From Candidatus Nitrotoga sp. MKT (lineage in GTDB: Bacteria; Pseudomonadota; Gammaproteobacteria; Burkholderiales; Gallionellaceae): a stretch of DNA of 64,000 bases. The notes under the pieces are model-generated. The model was given only the letters and a program-made list of their open reading frames with translations, was not told the DNA's origin and did no database searches. The stretch covers positions 1 to 64,000 of the forward strand of contig QFXH01000006.1 of the NCBI GenBank assembly GCA_003402345.1, read 5' to 3'. The translations under genes and the position numbers were made by a program. Positions 55,807 through 64,000 of this stretch are shown in pieces (position 1 is the first letter of the stretch; every line of letters begins with the position of its first letter).

Positions 55807-58800
55807 TCATGTCTGTTTCGCAGCTTTAAGTGAATTAACTTGGGATCGTTGCTTCCAAATTTTGGAACACCATAACCGAAATCGATCAAGGTACAGATAG
55901 ACGACGGGTGTCGTGTAGAGCGTTAGCAATTGACTTAAGATCAACCCACCAACAATAGATATTCCCAGTGGTTGGCGCAGTTCAGCGCCCATGCCCGAAT
56001 CCAGGGCTAGCGGCAGTGCGCCAAACAAGGCGGCCATGCTGGTCATCATGATTGGACGGAAACGTAATAGGCAGGCTTCATAGATCGCATCGCGCGGATT
56101 TAAGCCGCGTTGCCGTTCGGATTCAAGCGCAAAGTCGATCATCAGGATCGCGTTTTTCTTGACAATGCCAATGAGAAGAATGACGCCGATCATCGCGATG
56201 ATACTGAAATCCATTTTAAACGCGAGCAACGCCAGAATCGCCCCTACTCCCGCCGACGGTAGCGTCGAAAGAATGGTTATAGGATGGATGTAGCTCTCAT
56301 AAAGCATACCGAGCACGAGGTATACCGCCACCAAGGCTGCAAGAATGAGCAAGGGCTGATTGGCCAGCGACATTTGAAAAGCTTTAGCTGTGCCCTGAAA
56401 ACTACCATGCACGGAAGCGGGCACGCCGATCTTCGCCATTACCTTCTCAATTTCCCGCGTAGCATCCGAAAGCGATACGCCGATCGGAAGATTGAATGAG
56501 ATCGTTGAAGCGGCAAACTGACCTTGATGATTAATCGCCAGTGGCGTCGCCGTTTCTTCCCAACGGGCGAATGCGGCCAGTGGCACTTGCAGGCCTCCGG
56601 GGGCAATCAAAAACACGTCCTTCAACGCTTCCGGGCTCTGCAAATATTGCGGTGCGGCTTCCATAACCACCCGATACTGGTTCAATGGGTTATATATGGT
56701 TGATACTTGGCGCTGGCCAAATAAATCGTTCAATGTTGTATCGATCAGCCGCTGTGTCAATCCTAGCCGTGCGGCCGCATCACGGTCAATGGTCAGCGAG
56801 GTCTGCACGCCCTTGTTTTGTTGGTCGGTGTTGACATCCGTAAGTTGCGGCAACGAGCGTAATTCCTGGCGGATGCGGGGTTCCCAAGTACGCAACTCAT
56901 CAATCCCATCTGCCTGGAGTGTATATTGGTATTGCGCGTTACCGGCGCGGCCACCGACGCTAATATCCTGGACCGATTGCAAAAACAGGTTGGCACCGGG
57001 TTCATGGCCGAGCTTACCGCGCAACCGGGCGATAATCTTGTCAGCGGATATCTGACGTTCAGCCAACGGCTTTAATCCAACGAACATTCGCCCAGTATTG
57101 ACTTGCCCACCCCCGGTAAAACCTACGACGCTATCCACCGCAGGATCTTGGCTGACAATATTGACGAAGGTAGCAAGTTTATCCCGCATAGCCTGGAAAG
57201 AAATACTTTGGTCTGCCTGAATCGCTCCCGTTAGACGGCCAGTATCCTGCTGCGGGAAAAAGCCCTTGGGTATGACAGTGTAAAGATAAATATTAAGGCC
57301 AACCGTTGCCAGAAGTATGAGCATCATGGTGCGGCCATGCGCGAGTGCCCAATCGAGCGATACTCGGTAACCATTCAATAGCGCATTGAAGATGCGCTCA
57401 CTGACCTTATACAAACGGCCCGGCGGCGATTTCGAGCGTGGGCGCAATAGCCGCGCGCACATCATGGGCGTCACAGTCAATGATACAACCAGGGATACCA
57501 GAATGGCCGCCGATAGCGTGATAGCAAATTCCCGAAATAGCCGCCCAACGACACCGCCCATTAATAAAATCGGTATGAACACGGCAACCAAAGACAAGCT
57601 CATTGATAATACAGTGAAGCTCACCTCGCGTGCCCCTTGTACAGCGGCTTTAAATGGCGCAACGCCGTTCTCGATGTGGCGAGAAATATTTTCCAGCATC
57701 ACAACGGCATCATCCACCACAAATCCGACACCGACAGTCAGGGCCATAAGCGAGATATTGTTCAGGCTAAAACCGGCCAAATACATCACGCCAAAGGTAC
57801 CGATCAAAGATACCGATACCGCAACGCTTGGGATGAGCGCTGCCCGAATATCGCGCAAAAACAGAAATACAACCAATACCACTAAGGCAATTGAAATCAA
57901 AAGTGCATGTTCTACTCCCCGCAATGATGCGCGAATGGTCGGCGTGCGGTCTGACGCCACTGATAGGGTAATTGCCGCCGGTATGGAAGCGCGCAATAGC
58001 GGCAACAATTGCTTTACTTGATCTACCGTTTCAATAATATTAGCGCCCGGCTGGCGATTCAAAATCAGCATCACAGCCGGTTTACCATTGACCAATCCGG
58101 CATTTCGGATGTCCTGTACTGAATCCGCTACCTGGGCAATATCGGCGAGACGGACAGGGGCGCCATTACGGTAAGCGACGATTGTCGGAAGGTATTCAGC
58201 AGCAGTTTTAGCCTGATCGTTAGCCAGTATCTGCCAGCGCTGGTCTCCATTCTCAAGCGAGCCTTTAGGCCTGTTAGCGTTGGTGGCGACAATTGCGGCA
58301 CGCACATCCTCAGCGCTTATGCCATACTTGTTCAGGGCGCTCGGGTTGAGCGACACGCGTACGGCAGGTAGCGAACTACCCCCTACAGTCACCAGGCCAA
58401 TTCCTTTCAATTGTGATATTTTTTGGGCAAGAATAGTCGATGCCGCATCGTACATCTGTCCTCGACTCATCGATTCTGAGGTCAGGGAAAGAATCATAAT
58501 GGGCGCATCGGCCGGATTGACTTTGCGGTAAATTGGGTTATTGGGAAGACCAGTGGGCAACAGGTTTCGCGCCGCGTTCATTGCCGCCTGGACGTCACGC
58601 GCAGCACCATCAATGTTGCGCTCAAGATCGAATTGCAAAGTAATACGGGTTGAACCCAGCGAGCTGGACGAGCTGATCTCGGTAACACCCGCAATAAGGC
58701 CAAGCGACCGTTCAAGCGGCGTGGCCACCGTGGCAGCCATCGTTTCTGGGCTTGCCCCCGGCAGTGTTGCCTGTACCGAGATTGTCGGAAAATCAACTTG

Positions 58801-58914
58801 TGGCAAGGCTGCTACAGGAAGCAGCGTAAATGCAATTACTCCCGATAATACGATACCCAGCGCCAATAACGTTGTGGCAACCGGGCGATTTATGAAAGTT
58901 TCAGATAGACTCAT
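55807..58914 (-). CDS. mdtC: RND permease, MdtC/MuxC-like subunit
   Basis: 1035 residues. It starts [22 protein letters not shown]4 carries the proton-relay Asp pair in [20 protein letters not shown]. In the second half are [20 protein letters not shown] and [20 protein letters not shown]. In E. coli MdtB and MdtC form a heterotrimer that exports bile salts, novobiocin and other drugs. Placed 22 bases after the first permease. Confidence 0.92.
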   Translation of the reverse strand: MSLSETFINRPVATTLLALGIVLSGVIAFTLLPVAALPQVDFPTISVQATLPGASPETMAATVATPLERSLGLIAGVTEISSSSSLGSTRITLQFDLERNIDGAARDVQAAMNAARNLLPTGLPNNPIYRKVNPADAPIMILSLTSESMSRGQMYDAASTILAQKISQLKGIGLVTVGGSSLPAVRVSLNPSALNKYGISAEDVRAAIVATNANRPKGSLENGDQRWQILANDQAKTAAEYLPTIVAYRNGAPVRLADIAQVADSVQDIRNAGLVNGKPAVMLILNRQPGANIIETVDQVKQLLPLLRASIPAAITLSVASDRTPTIRASLRGVEHALLISIALVVLVVFLFLRDIRAALIPSVAVSVSLIGTFGVMYLAGFSLNNISLMALTVGVGFVVDDAVVMLENISRHIENGVAPFKAAVQGAREVSFTVLSMSLSLVAVFIPILLMGGVVGRLFREFAITLSAAILVSLVVSLTVTPMMCARLLRPRSKSPPGRLYKVSERIFNALLNGYRVSLDWALAHGRTMMLILLATVGLNIYLYTVIPKGFFPQQDTGRLTGAIQADQSISFQAMRDKLATFVNIVSQDPAVDSVVGFTGGGQVNTGRMFVGLKPLAERQISADKIIARLRGKLGHEPGANLFLQSVQDISVGGRAGNAQYQYTLQADGIDELRTWEPRIRQELRSLPQLTDVNTDQQNKGVQTSLTIDRDAAARLGLTQRLIDTTLNDLFGQRQVSTIYNPLNQYRVVMEAAPQYLQSPEALKDVFLIAPGGLQVPLAAFARWEETATPLAINHQGQFAASTISFNLPIGVSLSDATREIEKVMAKIGVPASVHGSFQGTAKAFQMSLANQPLLILAALVAVYLVLGMLYESYIHPITILSTLPSAGVGAILALLAFKMDFSIIAMIGVILLIGIVKKNAILMIDFALESERQRGLNPRDAIYEACLLRFRPIMMTSMAALFGALPLALDSGMGAELRQPLGISIVGGLILSQLLTLYTTPVVYLYLDRFRLWCSKIWKQRSQVNSLKAAKQT

Positions 58915-58936
58915 GGCAACAAGACCGCATTAACCC

Positions 58937-61900
58937 TCAGGTACGGTCGACAGCTGGGGGCGATTTGAAGCGCTGCGCCCACTGACCAAAGGCAAGATAA
59001 ATAACCGGCGTTGTAAACAGAGTCAATATCTGGCTTACCAGCAATCCCCCCACCATCGTGATACCCAGTGGATGGCGCAACTCTGACCCGACACCCGTAC
59101 CGAGCATCAATGGAAGCGCAGCAAGCAAAGCACACATGGTCGTCATCAAAATCGGCCGAAAACGTAACAGGCAGGCTTCAAAAATTGCTTCGCGCGGTGT
59201 TTTGCCATGTTTACGTTCTGCATCCAGCGCAAAATCGATCATCATGATGGCATTTTTTTTAACGATGCCAATTAGCAGAATGATACCGATAATACCGATT
59301 ACCCCAAGCTCGGTGCGCGACACCATCAGTGCCAATAATGCCCCGACGCCAGCGGAAGGAAGCGTGGACAAAATTGTGACTGGGTGAATGTAGCTCTCGT
59401 AGAGCACACCCAGAACAATGTACATGGTAATGATTGCCGCAAGAATCAACAGCAACATGTTACTTAGAGAAGCCTGAAACGCCAGGGCAGCTCCCTGAAA
59501 ACCGGTTTGGACACTAACAGGCAGTCCAATTTCTTGTTCCGCCGCACGGATAGCCTTCACTGCATTACCCAACGAAGCGCCAGGCGCCAAATTAAAGGAA
59601 ATGGTAGCGGCGGGAAACTGATCGATATGGTTGATAGACAGAGGTGTTGCACGTTCTGAGATACGGGCGATCGATGATAACGGCACCTGGCTGCCATTCA
59701 ACGATACGATGTAAATTCCATTCAGAGCCTCAGGCCCCCGCTGAAACTCGGGCTTAACTTCCAGTACCACCCGATACAGGCTGGACTGGGTAAATATGGT
59801 TGAGATAAGCCGCTGGCCAAAAGCATTGTATAGCGTGTTATCTATTGCCGCAGGCGTAATACCAAGCCGGCCAGCGGTGTCGCGGTCAATCTCGATATAG
59901 GCCTGTAAGCCTTGGTCCTGAATATCACTGTCCACATCTATCAGTTCCGGCAATTTGCGCAGACGCTCCAGCAATTTGGGCGCCCATTCGGCCAGCTCGG
60001 CCGGATTGGCGTCTTCGACACTGAACTGGTATTGAGTGCTACTTACCCGCGTCTCAATAGTAAGATCCTGTACCGGTTGCATGTACATCTCGATTCCCGG
60101 CACCTCTGCCAGACTGTGTTGCAGGCGACGTATCACACCCGTTGCGTCAGTGTTGCGAGCACTTTTTGGTTTGAGGTTAATCAGCATGCGGCCACTGTTA
60201 AGTGTGGCATTCGTGCCATCAACGCCGATGAATGAAGACAAGCTCTCCACCGCAGGATCTTTCAGCACAATCTGAGCGAGTGCCTGTTGCCGTTCGGCCA
60301 TTGCCGCGAAAGAAATTGACTGAGGGGCTTGGGTCATGCCTTGAATCACCCCGGTATCCTGCACCGGAAAAAAGCCTTTGGGCACGAACATATAGAGCAG
60401 TACGGTAAGGCCAAGTGTGGCTCCGGCCACCAGTAACGTGGCTAATTGACGGTCAAGCACCCAATTGAGCATGACGCCATAACGCGCAATCACCCTATCG
60501 AAAAAAGCGCCGCTCTTACGGTAAAACTGACCTTGCTCAGCAGCAGGCACATGGCGCAACAATTTGGCACACATCATCGGCGTTAGGGTAAGCGATACCA
60601 CAGCAGAAATCAGAATCGCCACTGCCAATGTGATAGCGAATTCGCGGAACAGCCGGCCGACTACGTCTCCCATAAACAGCAGCGGGATCAACACAGCGAT
60701 TAGCGAAAAGGTCAACGAAATGATGGTAAAACTTATTTGCTTAGCGCCCTTAAGCGCCGCTTGCAAGGGTGAATCGCCAGCCTCGATATAACGCGTAATG
60801 TTTTCGATCATTACGATCGCATCATCCACTACGAATCCGGTAGCAATCGTCAGCGCCATTAGCGTCAAATTATTGATACTGAAACCAGCCAGATACATCA
60901 CGCCAAAAGTACCAATAAGGGACAATGGTACGGCAATACCTGGGATGATGGTGGCGTACACATTACGTAAAAACAGGAAAATTACCATCACTACCAACGC
61001 AACCGATAGCATCAACTCGAAGCGGACATCTTCCACCGAGGCACGGATCGTAGTAGTCCGATCAGTAAGAATCTTGACATTGATAGATCCAGGCAACGTA
61101 GCTTGCAGTTGCGGCAAAAGCTTCTGGATGCGATCCACCGTTTCAATGACATTAGCTCCGGGTTGACGCCTAATATTGAGGATCACAGCCCGAGTCTGGC
61201 CAGCCCAAGCAGCAAGATGCGTGTTTTCGGCCCCATCAATGGTGTCCGCAATATCACTTAAACGAATCGGTGCACCATTGCGCCAAGCGACAATAAGATT
61301 GCGGTATTCCTCGGCTGACTTGAGCTGATCGTTGGCATCCAGGGTTGAAGCCCGTGCCGCGCCATCAAAACTTCCTTTCGCAATATTTACGTTGGCATTT
61401 CCAATAGCAATGCGAATATCGTCGAGGTTAAGGCCATTTGCGGCAAGCGCTCTGGGATTAGCCTGAATACGAACCGCAGGCCTTTGACCGCCGCCAATAC
61501 TGACCAGTCCGACGCCAGGCAACTGCGAAAGTTTTTGTGCCAAGCGTGTATCCACCAAATCTTGCACTTTCGGCAGCGGCAGCGTTTCAGACGTGATCGC
61601 CATCGTGACGATAGGCGCATCAGCTGGATTAACCTTACTGTAAATCGGTGGCATCGGTAGATCCGTAGGCAGAAAAGAACTAGCGGCGTTTATCGCTGCC
61701 TGTACTCCCTGCTCCGCTACATCAAGACTAAGATTAAGTCCGAACTGTAGCGTGATGACCGAGGCACCGCCTGAACTGCTGGAAGACATCTGGTTCAGAC
61801 CGGGCATTTGGCCGAACTGGCGCTCCAGTGGTGCGGTAATTGAGGATGTTGTGACGTCCGGGCTGGCACCGGGGTAAAAAGTAGTCACCTGAATAGTCGG

Positions 61901-62026
61901 GTAATCAACTTCCGGCAAGGCTGAAACTGGCAACAAACGGTAGGCCAGCACTCCTGATAACAGGATAGCGGCCATCAGCAGTGAGGTTGCAACTGGCCGG
62001 ATAATAAACAGACGTGAAAGGTTCAT
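58937..62026 (-). CDS. mdtB: RND permease, MdtB/MuxB-like subunit
   Basis: 1029 residues. Begins [22 protein letters not shown]4 Asp pair in [20 protein letters not shown]; second half [20 protein letters not shown]. It closely parallels the other permease, as expected for the paired MdtB/MdtC type. The ATG overlaps the end of the adaptor gene by four bases (ATGA), so translation is coupled. Confidence 0.92.
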   Translation of the reverse strand: MNLSRLFIIRPVATSLLMAAILLSGVLAYRLLPVSALPEVDYPTIQVTTFYPGASPDVTTSSITAPLERQFGQMPGLNQMSSSSSGGASVITLQFGLNLSLDVAEQGVQAAINAASSFLPTDLPMPPIYSKVNPADAPIVTMAITSETLPLPKVQDLVDTRLAQKLSQLPGVGLVSIGGGQRPAVRIQANPRALAANGLNLDDIRIAIGNANVNIAKGSFDGAARASTLDANDQLKSAEEYRNLIVAWRNGAPIRLSDIADTIDGAENTHLAAWAGQTRAVILNIRRQPGANVIETVDRIQKLLPQLQATLPGSINVKILTDRTTTIRASVEDVRFELMLSVALVVMVIFLFLRNVYATIIPGIAVPLSLIGTFGVMYLAGFSINNLTLMALTIATGFVVDDAIVMIENITRYIEAGDSPLQAALKGAKQISFTIISLTFSLIAVLIPLLFMGDVVGRLFREFAITLAVAILISAVVSLTLTPMMCAKLLRHVPAAEQGQFYRKSGAFFDRVIARYGVMLNWVLDRQLATLLVAGATLGLTVLLYMFVPKGFFPVQDTGVIQGMTQAPQSISFAAMAERQQALAQIVLKDPAVESLSSFIGVDGTNATLNSGRMLINLKPKSARNTDATGVIRRLQHSLAEVPGIEMYMQPVQDLTIETRVSSTQYQFSVEDANPAELAEWAPKLLERLRKLPELIDVDSDIQDQGLQAYIEIDRDTAGRLGITPAAIDNTLYNAFGQRLISTIFTQSSLYRVVLEVKPEFQRGPEALNGIYIVSLNGSQVPLSSIARISERATPLSINHIDQFPAATISFNLAPGASLGNAVKAIRAAEQEIGLPVSVQTGFQGAALAFQASLSNMLLLILAAIITMYIVLGVLYESYIHPVTILSTLPSAGVGALLALMVSRTELGVIGIIGIILLIGIVKKNAIMMIDFALDAERKHGKTPREAIFEACLLRFRPILMTTMCALLAALPLMLGTGVGSELRHPLGITMVGGLLVSQILTLFTTPVIYLAFGQWAQRFKSPPAVDRT

Positions 62027-63279
62027 GCCCCGTCTTTATTCTCAGTCTGGGGTTTACGCCGATTTTGACGCCCATCCCCCCGACGTGGGCCTTTGCTTTC
62101 TCCACCCCGTTCGCCAGGGGAGTTTATCTCCACTTTTGCGCCTTGCCGGAGCTTGTCTGCGCCGTCGATAACTACTTTTTCGCCCGGGATCAAACCCTTC
62201 TCAACCGCCACAATATTGCCCGAAATTGGTCCGAGCACAACAGGCCGCAGGCTCACTGTTTTATTGTCATCCACAACATAGAAAAAAGTACCCTGTGTGC
62301 CGCGCTGGGACGCTGAAGTCGGAATTAAAGTAACCCCATGCCGAGTTTCGATGTGCAAGTGGATATTGACGAACTGATTCGGAAAAAGGGCGTTGTCAGA
62401 ATTTGTAAATTCTGCCTTAAGCTTAACAGTTCCAGTTGTTGCATCAATCTGGTTATCTATCGTCAGCAACGTGCCGATTGCCAACTTATTCTTATCGTCA
62501 CGATCCCACGCTTCAACTACCAGCTGTTGGTTCGCTTGCAGTTTACTCAGGACGGTAGTGAGATTGTCAGAAGGAATTGAGAAAATGACAGTAATCGGCT
62601 GGGTTTGAGTAATAACAACCAAACCGCCCGTATCAGTGGTGCGCACCATGTTGCCTGTGTCAACCAAGCGTAGCCCAAGGCGGCCAGCAATCGGAGCCGT
62701 AACATGAGTGAAAGCAAGCTGAAGTTTGGCGTTATCCACCAAAGCCCTATCTGTTTGCACCACCCCTTCATACTGTCTTACTAACGCTTCCTGCGCATCG
62801 ACCTGTTGCTTAGCGATAGAGTCTTTCGCCAACAAGCCGCGATAACGGGCCTGATCAAGCCGCGCATTGGCAAGTAACGCCTGATCCCGCATTAATTGTC
62901 CGTTCGCTTGATCAAGTTGCGACTGGAAAGAACGCGGGTCAATTTCTGCAAGCAAATCTCCAATCTTCACAACTTGACCTTCACGAAAAGCAACTCGAAC
63001 AATCTGACCATCAACGCGGGGTTTGACCGTTACAGTGTTGCGTGCGGTAACGGTGCCCAATGCGTTAATCACCACATCGATGTCACCTGTCCGGGCGATT
63101 GCAACCGCCACTGGCACAGGTCGGCTTGCACCATCCTTGCCACCACGTCCCATTGGCGGCGTTGGCGTTGGCGTTGGCGTTGGCGTTTGCTTTTCCTGCT
63201 TCCCATAGAATAAAAAGATCGCAAGTACTCCAGCGGCAACTAAAACTCCGATCGTAATCCACAGGGCTTTATTCTTCAT
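62023..63279 (-). CDS. mdtA: RND periplasmic adaptor, MdtA/MuxA-like
   Basis: 418 residues: uncleaved N-terminal anchor ([20 protein letters not shown]), a Thr-Pro repeat ([11 protein letters not shown]), lipoyl halves with [20 protein letters not shown] and [18 protein letters not shown], and a basic Gly/Arg-rich C-terminus of about 35 residues. It is the first gene of the operon adaptor-permease-permease-channel. The Thr-Pro stretch is encoded by a GGCGTT tandem repeat. Confidence 0.92.
   Translation of the reverse strand: MKNKALWITIGVLVAAGVLAIFLFYGKQEKQTPTPTPTPTPPMGRGGKDGASRPVPVAVAIARTGDIDVVINALGTVTARNTVTVKPRVDGQIVRVAFREGQVVKIGDLLAEIDPRSFQSQLDQANGQLMRDQALLANARLDQARYRGLLAKDSIAKQQVDAQEALVRQYEGVVQTDRALVDNAKLQLAFTHVTAPIAGRLGLRLVDTGNMVRTTDTGGLVVITQTQPITVIFSIPSDNLTTVLSKLQANQQLVVEAWDRDDKNKLAIGTLLTIDNQIDATTGTVKLKAEFTNSDNALFPNQFVNIHLHIETRHGVTLIPTSASQRGTQGTFFYVVDDNKTVSLRPVVLGPISGNIVAVEKGLIPGEKVVIDGADKLRQGAKVEINSPGERGGESKGPRRGDGRQNRRKPQTENKDGA
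63158..63187. repeat. GGCGTT hexanucleotide tandem repeat, five copies
   Basis: Five exact GGCGTT units on the + strand, encoding Thr-Pro dipeptides on the minus strand near residue 31-41 of the adaptor. Copy-number change by slippage would keep the frame. Confidence 0.85.
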
Positions 63280-63464
63280 TCAGTGTTCCTACCATTAAAT
63301 TTGATGCAATTTTTGATTGCTTCTAGGGCACCTCTAAATAGGTGATTTATATTTTCTTTACTCTTATCAATTCATTAAATATAAACCCGCCCTTATCAAC
63401 ATAATTTTTCTATTGAATCATCAATATATCTTTGCATATTACCATTGCTGCCTATATCACGTTT

Positions 63465-63962
63465 CTATTGTTCGCGATCTTCCGATGACATGTTCTCCCA
63501 GCGTTCACGCATTTTTTTGCGGTGGGCGTCACGTTCAGCCGGTGACATTTTTTGCCAGTGCTCTTTCATCTTTTCACGCATTTTATGTCGTTCCTCGGGA
63601 GGCATGTTTTCCCAATGCTCGCGCATTTCCTTACGCTTTTCAGCGCGTTGCTCCAATGTCATCGCCTCCCATCTCTTATACATTTCCTTACGCTCACCCT
63701 CAGGCTTTTTTGGGGACACGCATTGCCATTTCTCGTTTATCTCAGGATGTTCTTCAATACGCTGATCAGGTGTCTTGTTTTTCCATTCCTTACGTATTGC
63801 CTCACGGACTTTGATTTGCTCTTCAGACAATTCATTTTGTATTTGCCCGATATGGACAGTCTGTGTACTGTCATTAACTGTTTCAACCGCATAAACAGGT
63901 ATAACGACGCAAATCAAAACACTGGCCACGATAAGCAATTTAAAGATGTTATTAAAGTTCAT
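63465..63962 (-). CDS. Periplasmic helical protein with Trp/Met repeats (DUF3106-like)
   Basis: 165 residues from ATG 63962; a GTG two codons upstream is an alternative. Signal peptide (LLIVASVLICVVIPVYA), then a highly charged helical body. The last 70 residues repeat a unit of about 16-17 residues (W-x-x-M-[TSP]-x-E-x-R-x-x-x-R-x-x-M): RWEAMTLEQRAEKRKEM, HWENMPPEERHKMREKM, HWQKMSPAERDAHRKKM, RWENMSSEDREQ. The pattern resembles DUF3106 and Spy/CpxP-type proteins, so chaperone or metal-binding roles are possible but unproven. It is 185 bases from the RND operon. Confidence 0.75.
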   Translation of the reverse strand: MNFNNIFKLLIVASVLICVVIPVYAVETVNDSTQTVHIGQIQNELSEEQIKVREAIRKEWKNKTPDQRIEEHPEINEKWQCVSPKKPEGERKEMYKRWEAMTLEQRAEKRKEMREHWENMPPEERHKMREKMKEHWQKMSPAERDAHRKKMRERWENMSSEDREQ

Positions 63963-64000
63963 AGTCACGGATATTCCCGTAAATTAAGTGCATAAATAAT

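Overview
The window looks like chromosomal DNA of a betaproteobacterium. The core blocks leuC-entericidin-leuD-leuB-asd-fimV, truA, trpF-trpB-trpA-accD, ubiE-(Tim44-like)-ubiJ and rsmI/yraN/dolP are arranged as in Nitrosomonadales. The many sulfur, redox and stasis genes suggest a Gallionellaceae/Sideroxydans-like freshwater chemolithotroph. That family assignment is an inference from gene content and order, without any database comparison.

Layout. 0.4-7 kb: translation and housekeeping genes on + (rhlE, DUF1415, srkA, ychJ-like, prfC, S4 protein, arfB, yaeQ). 7-10 kb, minus strand: two tiny genes or gene remnants and a LonB-type protease. 10.3-19 kb: leucine and aspartate-family biosynthesis, fimV, an EcfT-like membrane protein and truA. 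19.3-23.1 kb: trpF-trpB-trpA-accD. 23.2-26.4 kb: a persulfide-sensing and detoxification module (BigR/SqrR-type ArsR repressor, two YeeE/YedE half-transporters and a TSUP exporter, divergent from a persulfide dioxygenase) around a strongly AT-rich intergenic region. 26.4-28.7 kb: small accessory genes (HNH protein, periplasmic cupin, two mini-thioredoxins behind a promoter with a palindrome in its spacer). 28.9-37.7 kb: glmS, orphan parA, pyrC, rsmI, a decayed lpoA, yraN, dolP, DUF971, ubiE, a Tim44-like protein and ubiJ.

37.8-47.6 kb looks acquired. It lies between an IS1595-type transposase remnant (just after ubiJ, where ubiB would be expected) and a broken IS630 element, and carries a GNAT enzyme, a LysR regulator and a complete RND efflux operon. 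47.6-53.8 kb, all minus, is a stasis/proteostasis island: BON protein, two Hsp20s, a hibernation factor, a full and a truncated CBS protein, a BCAM0308-family zinc protein, GroEL without GroES, a DUF2934 protein and a coupled 44-residue peptide. The content resembles the low-oxygen-activated (lxa) locus known from Burkholderia. 54.3-63.3 kb, minus, is a four-gene MdtABC/MuxABC-type RND operon with its own outer-membrane channel. A periplasmic Trp/Met-repeat protein ends the window.

The most interesting parts are the persulfide module with its candidate operator, the mini-thioredoxin pair with its promoter palindrome, the stasis island, and the visible gene decay (lpoA, IS630, IS1595, CBS). 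No tRNA, rRNA or CRISPR array was found.
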